From NCBI GenBank assembly GCA_945787575.1, contig CALZKB010000003.1, forward strand, positions 1-64,000: DNA of 64,000 nt, written 5' to 3'. Within the stretch, counting starts at the first letter, position 1; every line of letters begins with the position of its first letter. Positions 50,061 through 59,890 of the stretch are shown in pieces. Source of the DNA: Thermoanaerobaculia bacterium (GTDB lineage Bacteria; Acidobacteriota; Thermoanaerobaculia; Multivoradales; JAHEKO01). The notes below the pieces were generated by a model. The model did no database searches and had not been told where the DNA came from. It worked only from the letters and a program-made list of their open reading frames with translations. Both the position numbers and the translations under genes were made by a program.

Positions 50061-50852
50061 GTGAATGGAACTGGTGGCTCGCCAGCCGGCAATGCAAAAG
50101 GAGCCGTCCGCCCCCGCCGGTGGCGCCTCGGCAAGAGCGTCTTGCTCGGTCTCTGGGCAGGCTGGCTGGCCGGCTCGATGGTGATGTTCGTCTACAGCGC
50201 GGTCGCGGGCGCGACCTGGCCGTCGTCGTGGCAAGCACCTTGGTCGGGGGCGACCGATTTCGTCGTGATGGAGGGAGGGCGGCTGGCGGTCTACATCAGC
50301 GACTTCGACCGCGTGCAGCTCTACTCGTCCAAAGGGGTTTTCGAGGGCTCCTTGGTGCGGGCCAAGGGCTACGTCAGCGGAGAGACTCGCCTCTCCTTGG
50401 CAACCGATGGTCGGCTGTTCGTGACGGCGTCGCACGGTCGCCTGCGCAGCTACTCTCCGGAAGGGAGACTGCTCGACGAGAGGAGCGACGGCGTGGGCTT
50501 TAGAGGTTGGCAGCTCGGCGCTGACGGCGAGCCGGTCGCACTGGATCAGCCCTCCGGAGGAGAGCGCACCGAAGCCGTCGAGCCGGGCGAGGTCCTTTTT
50601 GCCGGCTATCCGGCACCCAAGCGGAGCGAGTTCGTGGGAGCCGAAGGCAGACGCGCTACGTCGGCAGGATCGACCATCGTCTTGGGTGGGAACGACGGCA
50701 GCGAGGTGAAGGTGGGAACACCCTGGTACTTGGTCCCGGTGAAGTACCCGTGGCCGGGCTCTGCGCCGTGGATCGTCCTCATCGTCGTCTCGGCCATCGA
50801 CCGGCTGCGGACCAGAATGTGGAGCTCGGCGCCCGGCAAGCGCGAGAGTTAG
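50061..50852 (+). CDS. Membrane-anchored protein with extracytoplasmic beta-propeller-like region
   Basis: Two terminal TM helices around repeat-like beta sequence. Confidence 0.5.
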   Translation: MNGTGGSPAGNAKGAVRPRRWRLGKSVLLGLWAGWLAGSMVMFVYSAVAGATWPSSWQAPWSGATDFVVMEGGRLAVYISDFDRVQLYSSKGVFEGSLVRAKGYVSGETRLSLATDGRLFVTASHGRLRSYSPEGRLLDERSDGVGFRGWQLGADGEPVALDQPSGGERTEAVEPGEVLFAGYPAPKRSEFVGAEGRRATSAGSTIVLGGNDGSEVKVGTPWYLVPVKYPWPGSAPWIVLIVVSAIDRLRTRMWSSAPGKRES

Positions 50853-50903
50853 CCGCGAGCGACTCCTCCTCGGCCGGAGGATAGCGAGCGATATGCTCCC
50901 CGG

Positions 50904-51681
50904 ATGGCGAGCTCTCAGCGGGTCGGTTCGGCGCTCCTCGCCGGCTGCATGCTGTCCCTGCCGGCGGCTACCAAGGAGCTCCTCTCCTGCGCGACGCCGG
51001 AGTCGGCGGCCGCTTTCGAGCCTGTCTACGAAGGGGTAGATCCTTCCGATTGCTCGTTCACGTCCACAACCCCGATCCGGCCTACGATCCGACGACGCCC
51101 CGCGTTATCGAGGTCGTCGTCCACGTGATCATGGATTCCTCCTGCCTCGAGGGCGCCTTCTCCGACGAGATGGTGGCGAGTCAGATCGAGATCCTCAACG
51201 AGGATTTCCTGGCCCTGGCCGGCACTCCCGGCGCGAACGGCACCGACGCCCAGATTCGATTCGATTTCGCCGACGCCGACCCTCAGGCTGAGCCGACGAC
51301 CGGGATCACTCGCGACAACACGATCTGGTTCAACGACGACGGCGACTACTGGGAGACCCTAGCGTGGGATCCGCACCGCTACCTGAATCTCTACACCAAC
51401 ACCGCCTCCGGCGCCCGCGGTAACGTCCCCTTCCTTCCGCTCAGGGCGGGGTCGGCGGTAACGCCGACCGAGTGGTGCTCAACCATCTGGTCTTCGGCCG
51501 CAACGGTGCGTTCTACATGGAGCTCACCGACGACTTGTGCATGGAGGGTTTCACCGCCGAGCAAGCAAAGCGAGTGCGCTGCACGCTCGAGCACTACCGT
51601 CGCGACCTCGCCGATTCTCCGATCTTCGAGTACGGCTTCGAATCAGGCGATACGAGCGCTTGGACGGCCTCGGTCCCGTAG
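50904..51681 (+). pseudogene. M43 (pappalysin-like) metalloprotease remnant with C-terminal tag
   Basis: Three frames needed (50904, 51050, 51472); VIEVVVHVIMD..QIEILNEDF...ADRVVLNHLVFGRNGAFYMELTDDLCMEGFTAEQAKRVRCTL; HExxHxxGxxH absent; FEYGFESGDTSAWTASVP*. Confidence 0.75.
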
Positions 51682-51705
51682 ACCTGCAGACAGCGACACG
51701 CCACC

Positions 51706-52335
51706 GTGATCGAGCAAGCCGACCACCGGTCTCCCGTCGAACGGATCGACGCCTCACGCCTCCCCGAGGCGGTCGCCGTCCACTGCGAGGCTTTCTTCGA
51801 CTACCCGACCATGCGCTTCGTCCTCGAAGGGTCGGCCAGCGACTACGAAGATCGACTGGCAGCTCTCATCGGGCTCTTCTTGGACGTTACCTACCTCAAG
51901 AACGGAGTCGTCTTCGGGATCTCCGAGAACGGCGAGCTCGTCGCCGCGGCGGACGCGGTGCGCTCGGGCTCGCCCGAGCCACCCGAGCTCGGCCGACGGC
52001 GCCAGTTGCTGTGGGAGCGTCTGGGCGAAGGAGCTCGCCTACGCTATGAAGCCTACTCCGCCCTCACCGAGCCGTTTGCGCCCGACGCGCCACACTACTA
52101 CCTCAGCATGCTCGGCGTGCGGCGGCGCTTCGCCGGTCGAGGTCTGGCGCGCCCTCTTCTCGAAGCAGTCCAAGCGCTCTCTCTGGCCGATCCGATTTCG
52201 ACCGGGGTGGCGCTCGAGACCGAGGACCTCGACAACGTCGGCTTCTATCAGCACTTCGGCTATCGAATCGTCGGCCAGGCTCGAGTGGGCGACGGCGTGG
52301 AATCGTGGGGGTTCTTCAGGCAGGACGAGGACTAG
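51706..52335 (+). CDS. GNAT family N-acetyltransferase
   Basis: YLSMLGVRRRFAGRGLARPLLEAV...LETEDLDNVGFYQHFGYRIV. Confidence 0.85.
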   Translation: MIEQADHRSPVERIDASRLPEAVAVHCEAFFDYPTMRFVLEGSASDYEDRLAALIGLFLDVTYLKNGVVFGISENGELVAAADAVRSGSPEPPELGRRRQLLWERLGEGARLRYEAYSALTEPFAPDAPHYYLSMLGVRRRFAGRGLARPLLEAVQALSLADPISTGVALETEDLDNVGFYQHFGYRIVGQARVGDGVESWGFFRQDED

Positions 52336-52362
52336 TTCTCTTTCCGAGCTGTTAAGCTCCAC

Positions 52363-52405
52363 CGCCACTACTTCGCAACAATTCAGCGCCACTACTTCGC
52401 AACAA
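52363..52405 (+). repeat. Two perfect 19-bp direct repeats, CGCCACTACTTCGCAACAA, 5-bp spacer
   Basis: 52363-52381 and 52387-52405. Confidence 0.9.
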
Positions 52406-52445
52406 GGGGTCCAACGAAGAATGATCGGTAGCGAAAGGAGAGTCC

Positions 52446-53030
52446 ATGCGCAATGTGACCGTTGTTTCATGCTGTCTGCTCGCTAGCCTCCTTGGAGCTG
52501 CGAGTGCCGGCGCGCTCGAGTACGCCGGGTATCTGTCGGTCAACGACGACGACTATGGCTACTGGGAAGGGCGACCGATGGTATTCGTCGACGGCGACCG
52601 ACTACCCCTCGACGAGCAACATGGCGCAACCTCGGAGTACGTCTTCGCGCTCTCACACGATCTCGCCCAGGGGCTGGTGAGACAGTTCATTCCGCGAGCG
52701 GAGTCCGAGCGCCAAGGCAACATGCTCGGGGCGGTTGCCGAGGAGGCCACCGGAGTTGCCCGAGGCAGGAAAGAGTCGGAGCCTCCGAGGGGTGACGGCA
52801 CTTGGGTGCCGTTGAGCGAGTTCTACGCCTTCGGCTTCGGCCAGTACGAGGGCTCCGATCCCACCCTCCACGTCTATTGCGACGATGGACCCGAGGTCTG
52901 GGCGTGGCTCTCGGGCCCCCATCCTCCGAGCGCGTCGCCCGACGATGCCGCGGACCGAGTGATCAGGGACGAGCTCGACATGGCCCGCCTCAAGCTCCGA
53001 TGCGACCGACCGATCGAGCCGTCTCCCTAG
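52446..53030 (+). CDS. Secreted hypothetical protein
   Basis: AGGAGA RBS; signal peptide MRNVTVVSCCLLASLLGAASAGA. Confidence 0.65.
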   Translation: MRNVTVVSCCLLASLLGAASAGALEYAGYLSVNDDDYGYWEGRPMVFVDGDRLPLDEQHGATSEYVFALSHDLAQGLVRQFIPRAESERQGNMLGAVAEEATGVARGRKESEPPRGDGTWVPLSEFYAFGFGQYEGSDPTLHVYCDDGPEVWAWLSGPHPPSASPDDAADRVIRDELDMARLKLRCDRPIEPSP

Positions 53031-53324
53031 GAGCTTGCTACGGTTCCTCCTCGAGCGCTTGCGAGGCGGCCACCAGGATCGCGCGCGCCGACGTCGTGGT
53101 GCCGCTGATCCCGTCGACTTCGAGGTGTCCGGCCGACGCCACCTTCTCCAGCACCAGCGTCGCCAGCTCCGGGTAGCGACCGGCGGGCTGCTCGAGGCTG
53201 CCCTCGCCGACGACGAGCAGCGGGGACGTGGCCCCGCTCTCGCGACGGCGAACGCCACCCTACCGGGTGTTTTCGGAAGTTGCCGAGCGTCGTTAGGCTC
53301 TGCGAACGAGGAGGTGAAGAGACG

Positions 53325-53801
53325 ATGAAGACACCCCAGGCGATCGAGGACTTCCTCGAGCAGAAGCGGATCGCGGTCACCGGCGTGTCGCGCGAGGCGA
53401 GCGATGCCGCCGCCAACCTCATCTACCGCAAGCTGCGCAGCAGCGGGTACGAGGTCTACGCCGTCAACCCCAACGCCGAGAGCGTCGAGGGCGATCCGGC
53501 CTACCCGAACCTCGCCTCGATTCCCGGTGCGCCGGTCGATGGGGTGGTGATCGCCAGTCACCCCGATGTGGCGCCCGGCTCCGTGGGCGAGTGCGTCGGG
53601 CTGGGGATCACCCGAGTCTGGATGCACCGCTCCTTCGGCCGGGGCAGCGTCTCGAAGCCCGCCGTCGAGCTCTGCCGCGAGAACGGGATCCGCGTCATCG
53701 ACGGCGGCTGTCCGATGATGTTCTGCCCGCCGGTCGACCTCGGCCACCGCTGTATTCGCTGGGTCCTCGCCCGAACCGGCGGTATCCCGCGGGCCGCTTG
53801 A
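53325..53801 (+). CDS. CoA-binding domain protein (YccU-like)
   Basis: IAVTGVSREASDAAANLIYRKLRSSGYEVYAVNPNAESVEGDPAYPNL. Confidence 0.9.
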   Translation: MKTPQAIEDFLEQKRIAVTGVSREASDAAANLIYRKLRSSGYEVYAVNPNAESVEGDPAYPNLASIPGAPVDGVVIASHPDVAPGSVGECVGLGITRVWMHRSFGRGSVSKPAVELCRENGIRVIDGGCPMMFCPPVDLGHRCIRWVLARTGGIPRAA

Positions 53802-53867
53802 CCTCGCTCGGCTGGTCGACAGCCTTGCCGCGGGCGCGATGGTGGGGCCGCTTCGCGGCAGTCCCGC

Positions 53868-55850
53868 CTAGCCCGTTGAAGAGTCCCCTTCTTCGACCGC
53901 CCGGATGAGATCGGACAGCGCTGCCGGGTTGCGTAGCGTTCCGGGATCGACCGCCTCCTCCACCGGGGTGCCGGCCAGGATTCGCTTGAGTGGCACCTCG
54001 AGCTTCTTGCCGCTGAGCGTCGTCGGGATCTCGCCGACCGCCCTGATAGCGTCCGGTCGGTGGCGGGGTGATAGTTGGCTCGCCAGCTCGTGGCGAATCC
54101 GTTCCTCGAGCTCCCGATCGAGCTCGGCCTCGGCGGTCAGCACGACGAAGAGCCAGAGCTCGCCCTCGCCGCCGGACCTGCTCTCGACGACGACCGCATC
54201 GACGATCTCCTCGAGGCGATCGAGCACTCGATAGAACTCCGCCGTGCCCATCCGGACCCCGCCGCGGTTGAGGGTCGCGTCGGAGCGACCGCAGATGACC
54301 GCCCGGTTCTCACCGTCGAGTCGGATCCAGTCGCCGTGGCGCCAGACTCCCGGGAAGTGCTCGAAGTAGCTCTCTCGGTACCGCCGGTCCCCGTCGTCGT
54401 TCCAGAAGCGCAGCGGCATCGACGGCAAGGGTGTGGTGACGACCAGCTCGCCGACCTCGTCGACGACCGGCTGTCCGTCGGCGTCGAAGGCGGCGACACC
54501 GGTGGCGAGAGCCGGCACCTGCAGCTCTCCGGCCCGCACCGGGGCCAGCGGGCAGGCGGAGAAAAAGCAGCTGCAGATGTCGGTTCCGCCGCTCACCGAG
54601 GCCAACCAGACGTCCGCCTTGACCCGGTCGTAGACCCAGCGGAAGCCCTCGGCGGTCAGCGGGGAGCCGGTCGAGCCGATTCCGCGCAGGTTGGCGAGGT
54701 CGAACCGCGCGCCCGGCGACAGGTCCTGCTTGCGGCACGCCATCAGAAACGGGGCGCTGACTCCGAAGTAGGTGATTCTCTCCTCGGCGGCGAGCGAGAA
54801 CAGAGCGTCGAGGTCCGGGAACGAGGGGCTACCCTCGTAGAGCACGATGGTGGCGCCGACCAGCAGGCCGCCCACGAGGTAGTTCCACATCATCCAGCCG
54901 GTCGTCGTGTACCAGAAAAAACGATCGCCGACGCCGAGATCGGTATGGAGCGCCAGCTGCTTGAGGTGCTCGACGAGGATGCCTCCGTGCCCGTGCACGA
55001 TCGCCTTCGGTAGCCCGGTCGTGCCCGAGGAGTAGAGAATCCAAAGCGGGTGGTCGAAGGCGAGCGGCTCGAAGGCGAGCGGCTCGAATCGGGCGGTGAG
55101 GTCGGTCCACGAGAGCCACCCCGGCATCGGGACTTCGGGGTCGGACGTCAGCACGCTGGCTTCGAGGGTGGGCAGACCCTCCGCGATCGCCGCCACCTCC
55201 TCGCGGCGCTCGAAGGTCTTGCCGCCGTGGCGGTAGCGCTCGGCCGCGAGCAGCACCTTGGGCTCGATCTGCCCGAACCGATCGAGCGCGCTCGAGACCC
55301 CGAACTCGGGCGGACAGCTCGACCAGATGGCTCCGAGGCTGGCGGATGCGAGCAGTCCGACGACCGCCTGTGGATCGTTGGGGACATAGGCCACGACGCG
55401 ATCTCCGGTGCCGACCCCAAGAGCTCGGAGGCCCGCTCGGAGTCGTGCCACCCGGTCGCGAAGCTGGCGCCAGCTCAACTCCAGGCGTCGACCGTCTTCC
55501 CGGCGGTAGATCAGCGCCAGATGGTCGCTCTCCGACGCCAGGGCGTGCTCGGCGTAGTTCAACCGCGAGCCCGGAAAGAAGTTGGCGCCCGGCATGATCG
55601 GCGAGGGCAGCACGCGCTCGGGTGGGCGGCGGAAGTCGACGTCGAAAAAGTCGACCAGCGATTGCCAGAAAGCCTCCAGGTTCTCCACCGACCAACGCCA
55701 CAGGGCGCCGTAGCCGTCGAATCGCAGGTCTCGCTCGGCTTCGAGCCAGGCGAGGTAGGCGGTGAGTCTGCAATTCCGCCGGACCGCCTCCGACGGCTCC
55801 CACAACAGCTCTCCGCCGCCGTCGGTCGTCAGCCTGGCACTCAGTGGTGA
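53868..55850 (-). CDS. Acetoacetate-CoA ligase-like AMP-forming synthetase (exact start uncertain)
   Basis: LWILYSSGTTGLPKAIVHGHGGILVEHLKQLALHTDLG..; GRSDATLNRGGVRMGTAEFYRV. Confidence 0.9.
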   Translation of the reverse strand, partial: SPLSARLTTDGGGELLWEPSEAVRRNCRLTAYLAWLEAERDLRFDGYGALWRWSVENLEAFWQSLVDFFDVDFRRPPERVLPSPIMPGANFFPGSRLNYAEHALASESDHLALIYRREDGRRLELSWRQLRDRVARLRAGLRALGVGTGDRVVAYVPNDPQAVVGLLASASLGAIWSSCPPEFGVSSALDRFGQIEPKVLLAAERYRHGGKTFERREEVAAIAEGLPTLEASVLTSDPEVPMPGWLSWTDLTARFEPLAFEPLAFDHPLWILYSSGTTGLPKAIVHGHGGILVEHLKQLALHTDLGVGDRFFWYTTTGWMMWNYLVGGLLVGATIVLYEGSPSFPDLDALFSLAAEERITYFGVSAPFLMACRKQDLSPGARFDLANLRGIGSTGSPLTAEGFRWVYDRVKADVWLASVSGGTDICSCFFSACPLAPVRAGELQVPALATGVAAFDADGQPVVDEVGELVVTTPLPSMPLRFWNDDGDRRYRESYFEHFPGVWRHGDWIRLDGENRAVICGRSDATLNRGGVRMGTAEFYRVLDRLEEIVDAVVVESRSGGEGELWLFVVLTAEAELDRELEERIRHELASQLSPRHRPDAIRAVGEIPTTLSGKKLEVPLKRILAGTPVEEAVDPGTLRNPAALSDLIRAVEEGDSSTG

Positions 55851-56413
55851 TCCACCTGCAAGATCGGGCTGACGCCGGAGAACACCGGCTCGAGCTCGAC
55901 GCCCAGCGCGTCCCCGAACTTGCTGACGAAGATGTAGACCGAGATGGTGAAGACCGCCTCGACGATCTGCGGCTCGGTGAAGTGCTCGTGGAGACGTGAC
56001 CACAGCTCCTTCGAGACTCGATTGGCGTCGACGCCGATCTGCACCGTGAGGTCGAGTAGCGCCTTCTCCGCGTCGCTGAAATGAGGGCTCGTCTGGTAGC
56101 GATCGTCACCGATGTCGGCGATCTTCTCCTGCGAGATGCCCAGTCGCTGGCTGAGGGTCTCGTGCTGGACGACGCAGTACTGACACTGATTGCGGTGGGT
56201 CGCCTTGAGAATCAGGAGCTCCTTGGTCGTCCAATCGAGCTCGCCGTCCTTGAGGATCGCCATGACGAGCTCGGTGAAGACGCTGCCGAGCTCGGGGGTG
56301 TGCCCGAACACCTTGAAGATGTTGAGGAGCATCTCGAAGCGCTCCTCGGCCTTGTCGTAGAAGGCGTTGGTGGCAGCATCGGCCTGCTCGCGTTCGACGT
56401 AGGAAACGGTCAT
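55841..56413 (-). CDS. Carboxymuconolactone decarboxylase family protein
   Basis: ELLILKATHRNQCQYCVVQHETLSQRLGIS (CxxC.. AhpD-like). Confidence 0.88.
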   Translation of the reverse strand: MTVSYVEREQADAATNAFYDKAEERFEMLLNIFKVFGHTPELGSVFTELVMAILKDGELDWTTKELLILKATHRNQCQYCVVQHETLSQRLGISQEKIADIGDDRYQTSPHFSDAEKALLDLTVQIGVDANRVSKELWSRLHEHFTEPQIVEAVFTISVYIFVSKFGDALGVELEPVFSGVSPILQVDHH

Positions 56414-56610
56414 CGTGGCTCTCCTCTATGCTGCGTCCAGCGGTTGGCGGTCGGCTGTGTAGCCTACCGCGATCGCGTCCGTCGTGGTCGCCTTCGGGCG
56501 ACGGATCAGTGCTCACGACCGTAGGCCCCGGCGAGAGAGGGATGGGAGCCCAGGGGTCTTGAGCCGAGCCCTCTGAATCACCCAGGATCAGAGTGCCGGC
56601 CGAGCAAGAC

Positions 56611-56950
56611 ATGAGCGAAGCCATCAGGGGAATTCACCACGTCACCGCGATCGCCACCGATCCTCAACGCAACGTCGACTTCTACGCTGGAGTGCTGGGT
56701 TTACGCCTGGCCAAGAAGACCGTCAACTTCGACGATCCGGCACCTACCACATCTACTACGGCGACGAGCTGGGGCGTCCCGGCACCATCCTGACGTTCTT
56801 TCCGTGGCCGCTGGCACGGCGCGGAAGCCGCGGCTTCGGCCAGGCCACGGTGACCTCGTTCTCGATTCCCGACGGATCGCTCGGCTTCTGGCAGACCCGC
56901 CTCGGAGAGCACGGCGTCGTCGCCGAGGAGCCGAAGTCTCGCGAGAGATG
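56611..56950 (+). pseudogene. Truncated, frameshifted VOC/ring-cleaving dioxygenase-like gene
   Basis: IRGIHHVTAIATDPQRNVDFYAGVLGLRLAKKTVNFDDP then shifted frame TYHIYYGDELGRPGTILTFFPWPLARRGSRGFGQATVTSFSIPDGSLGFW.., then a stop. Confidence 0.75.
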
Positions 56951-56998
56951 ATCGACTCCCTGTTCGACGGTGGCGATCGATCGACGTCGCAGGAGTAA

Positions 56999-57047
56999 GG
57001 GAGGCAAGGCGAACCGGGGGCTTTTGTCCCCGCCTGTTGAGCCTCCC
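56999..57047 (+). other. Long stable hairpin
   Basis: GGGAGGC...GGGGgcttttgtCCCC...GCCTCCC nested inverted repeats. Confidence 0.5.
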
Positions 57048-57106
57048 ACTGCCGATCGACCTCAACCCTGGCAGGGTGCGGTTGCGGCATCCGCGCTCGG
57101 GAGCCG

Positions 57107-58456
57107 GTGCCGAAGAGGCGCGACTCCGTGAGACATCCATCCGCAATCCTCTGGCTCTTCGGTGTCTTCGTCGCGGCGGCCTCCGTGGCTCAGCCGCCCT
57201 GCGCACCGCTGGCTCCGCCCGAAGAGCCGATCGTCGAGGTCTTCCCCTCCGAGGTGGCCCAGTTGCGAGACATCGTGGCGGCGGCATCGACCGGCACGAC
57301 GATCCTGCTTCACGACGGTCTCTACGACCTGAGCCACGGCGACGGCGCAGATCGGCTGAGCTTCAACACGCCAGGCGTGACTCTGAGATCGGTGAGCGGC
57401 GATCGGGACGCGGTGGTTCTCGACGGCGCCTACGGCACGAACGAGCTGATCTCCATCCTGGCCTCCGATGTCACCATCGCCGACCTCACGGTGAAGCGAG
57501 CCTTCGACCATCCGATCCACATTTCGGGCAACGCCGGCAGTCCGATCACCGGAATCGTCCTTCACAACCTGCGCGTCGTCGACCCCGGCCAGCAAGCCGT
57601 CAAGATCAACCCGATCGACGACGGCTACGTGGACTTCGGGGTGATGCAGTGCAGCCTCATCGAGCTGACCCCGGTCGGCCGGGAGGAGATCCGAGACAAC
57701 TGTTACACCGGCGGGCTGGATGCCCACCAGGCTTGGGGTTGGCTGGTTCGTCGGAATCGGATCGAGGGCTTCTGGTGCGATCAGGGGCTGTCGGAGCACG
57801 GTATCCATTTCTGGCGGGGATCGCGGGACACCCTGGTGGAGGAGAACGTCATCGTCGACTGTGCGCGCGGGATCGGCTTCGGCCTCGGCGCGGACGGATC
57901 GGCGCGGGAGTACCCCGACGACCCCTACCCGGATATCGGCTACATGGGCCACATCGACGGCGTCATTCGGAACAACTTCGTCGCCGCCGATGATCCGGCC
58001 CTCTTCGCCTCCGCGAGCGGGTTCGACACCGGGGTCGGACTCGAACAGGCTCACGGCACCGAGGTGCACCACAACAGTGTGGCGTCGACTCAGACCCCCC
58101 GCTCATCCTCGATCGAATGGCGCTTCCCCAACACGTTGGCGGAGATCGCCAACAACCTGGCGAGCTCCGTGCTCAAGCCCCGCGACGGCGGGGTCGCGAA
58201 CCTGACGACGAACATCGAAGACGCCTCGCTATCCTGGTTCGCCGAGATCGGGGCGGGCGATTTGCACTTGACCGAATCGGCCTCCGCCGCGGTCGACGGC
58301 GGTACGGCTCTCCCGCCCGGCGCCGCCGACTTCGATATCGATCTGGAGATCCGTGACGGCAACCCCGACGTCGGAGCCGATGAGGTGCGAGAGGTGCTGT
58401 TCATGGACGGTTTCGAGTCGGGCGACACCTCGGCGTGGTCGGTGGTCGTGCCGTAG
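57107..58456 (+). CDS. Secreted right-handed beta-helix protein with C-terminal tag
   Basis: Signal-like N-term; IADLTVKRAFDHPIHISGNAGSPITGIVLHNLRVVDPGQQAVKIN; C-term FMDGFESGDTSAWSVVVP*. Confidence 0.8.
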   Translation: MPKRRDSVRHPSAILWLFGVFVAAASVAQPPCAPLAPPEEPIVEVFPSEVAQLRDIVAAASTGTTILLHDGLYDLSHGDGADRLSFNTPGVTLRSVSGDRDAVVLDGAYGTNELISILASDVTIADLTVKRAFDHPIHISGNAGSPITGIVLHNLRVVDPGQQAVKINPIDDGYVDFGVMQCSLIELTPVGREEIRDNCYTGGLDAHQAWGWLVRRNRIEGFWCDQGLSEHGIHFWRGSRDTLVEENVIVDCARGIGFGLGADGSAREYPDDPYPDIGYMGHIDGVIRNNFVAADDPALFASASGFDTGVGLEQAHGTEVHHNSVASTQTPRSSSIEWRFPNTLAEIANNLASSVLKPRDGGVANLTTNIEDASLSWFAEIGAGDLHLTESASAAVDGGTALPPGAADFDIDLEIRDGNPDVGADEVREVLFMDGFESGDTSAWSVVVP

Positions 58457-58482
58457 CACCGGCGGAGTCTTGCCGCGGGCCG

Positions 58483-59733
58483 CTAGGGATGAACCCCCGT
58501 CGCGTGCAATCGAAAGACGATTTCCGGGGTCGCGAGATCGATCTCGGTGCGCACGAAAAGCACTCCGGTCGTCGACGCCGGGTCGTAGGCGCAGAGCCCC
58601 GGCCCGAGCCCGGTGCTGTCGGACGAGCGAAGATCGGCGCGCACGATCGGCTTGCCCGCCGCATCGCGACGTAGCCGGGGTGGATCGAGCGACTCGAGCT
58701 CGAGCACCCGGCAGCCTCGGTGGCGGGGACGTGGCGACAACCGTTTCGGAGTGACGAGAAGCAAGAGGCTCCCATCGCGGGCTCGAGCCACGTCCGGCTG
58801 GGTCAGGACGTGACCCCCGAGGGCTGCGGCATCGCGGCGATCGCTCAGACGTCCCCGCCAAGTCCAGTCGAGACGGGCCCTCGGTCCCTCGCCGTCGGTG
58901 GCGAAGACGCCGAGGAACTCCGCGTTCCGGTTGCGCCTTCCGGTCAACGGATCGATGACCAGACACTGGGCCACCATGTAGAGCGTCTCGTCGAGACCGT
59001 AGAGCGCCGGCTCGGTCCACAGCGCACAGCGGGCGAGTTCGGGATCGAGCGTCGAGAGATCGAGGTCCGGGCGCCAGGCCGGATCGGTGAGAGCACCGCC
59101 GAGCCGAGCCTCACGACCCCGGCCGAGCCCGCGCGGACTCGGGGATCGGGAAAGGCGAAAGTGGACGCTCTGCGGGCGGCGGTCTTCGTCGCCGAACGGC
59201 TCAAAGTAGCGCAAGTGCATGCCGAACCACCGGGTGCCGGATCGTCTCTCGAGCGGCGCCAAGGTCGATACCTCGTGTACCGACACTCCCTTGCCGCCGG
59301 TCGGGCTTGGATCGGTCTCGTGCGCCGAAGTGGCGAGGCTACGCACGAACTGCCAGCTCTCGCCCCCGTCATCGCTCGAGGCGAGATGGATGCTCACTCC
59401 GAACTCGGGACTCGACCGCGGTCTGTGGAGATGGAGATAGGAATAGGAGAGCCACAGGCGGTCACTCGACGGATCCTTGCGGACCGCGGGGTCGCCGTAC
59501 CCGCGGAAGGGGCTGGGCGAGGGGCCGGGCAGGGTGAAGAAGGGATCGCCCTCGATCCGCATCTCGGGACACTGCGGGTTGTCGGCGCGGCAGTCGAAGC
59601 GCACCGGCACCGCCCCGGCCGCGGCTGCGGACACCAGCAGGACGGCACTCAGTGCCAGCACCGCCGCCCGCGCGAACTCGATCCGCGCCCCCTCGTTCCC
59701 GGCCGAGCTCCTCGCGACCCTCGTTGATCTCAT
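58483..59733 (-). CDS. Secreted sialidase/glycosidase-like beta-propeller protein
   Basis: Signal peptide; YGDPAVRKDPSSDRLWLSYSYLH...SIHLASSDDGGESWQFV. Confidence 0.65.
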   Translation of the reverse strand: MRSTRVARSSAGNEGARIEFARAAVLALSAVLLVSAAAAGAVPVRFDCRADNPQCPEMRIEGDPFFTLPGPSPSPFRGYGDPAVRKDPSSDRLWLSYSYLHLHRPRSSPEFGVSIHLASSDDGGESWQFVRSLATSAHETDPSPTGGKGVSVHEVSTLAPLERRSGTRWFGMHLRYFEPFGDEDRRPQSVHFRLSRSPSPRGLGRGREARLGGALTDPAWRPDLDLSTLDPELARCALWTEPALYGLDETLYMVAQCLVIDPLTGRRNRNAEFLGVFATDGEGPRARLDWTWRGRLSDRRDAAALGGHVLTQPDVARARDGSLLLLVTPKRLSPRPRHRGCRVLELESLDPPRLRRDAAGKPIVRADLRSSDSTGLGPGLCAYDPASTTGVLFVRTEIDLATPEIVFRLHATGVHP

Positions 59734-59890
59734 CCAGGCCTCCCTTCTGCCGGCAGGGCACCGGCGTCTTCACCCATTTGGGGTCGCGAGGCCCTCGCTC
59801 GTATGACTCGAAACCCGGGGACGACCGGCGAGACCGCAGTGACGATTCGGTCCGAACGAGCGCTCCACGTGCTAGGTTTTCCGGTACGCC

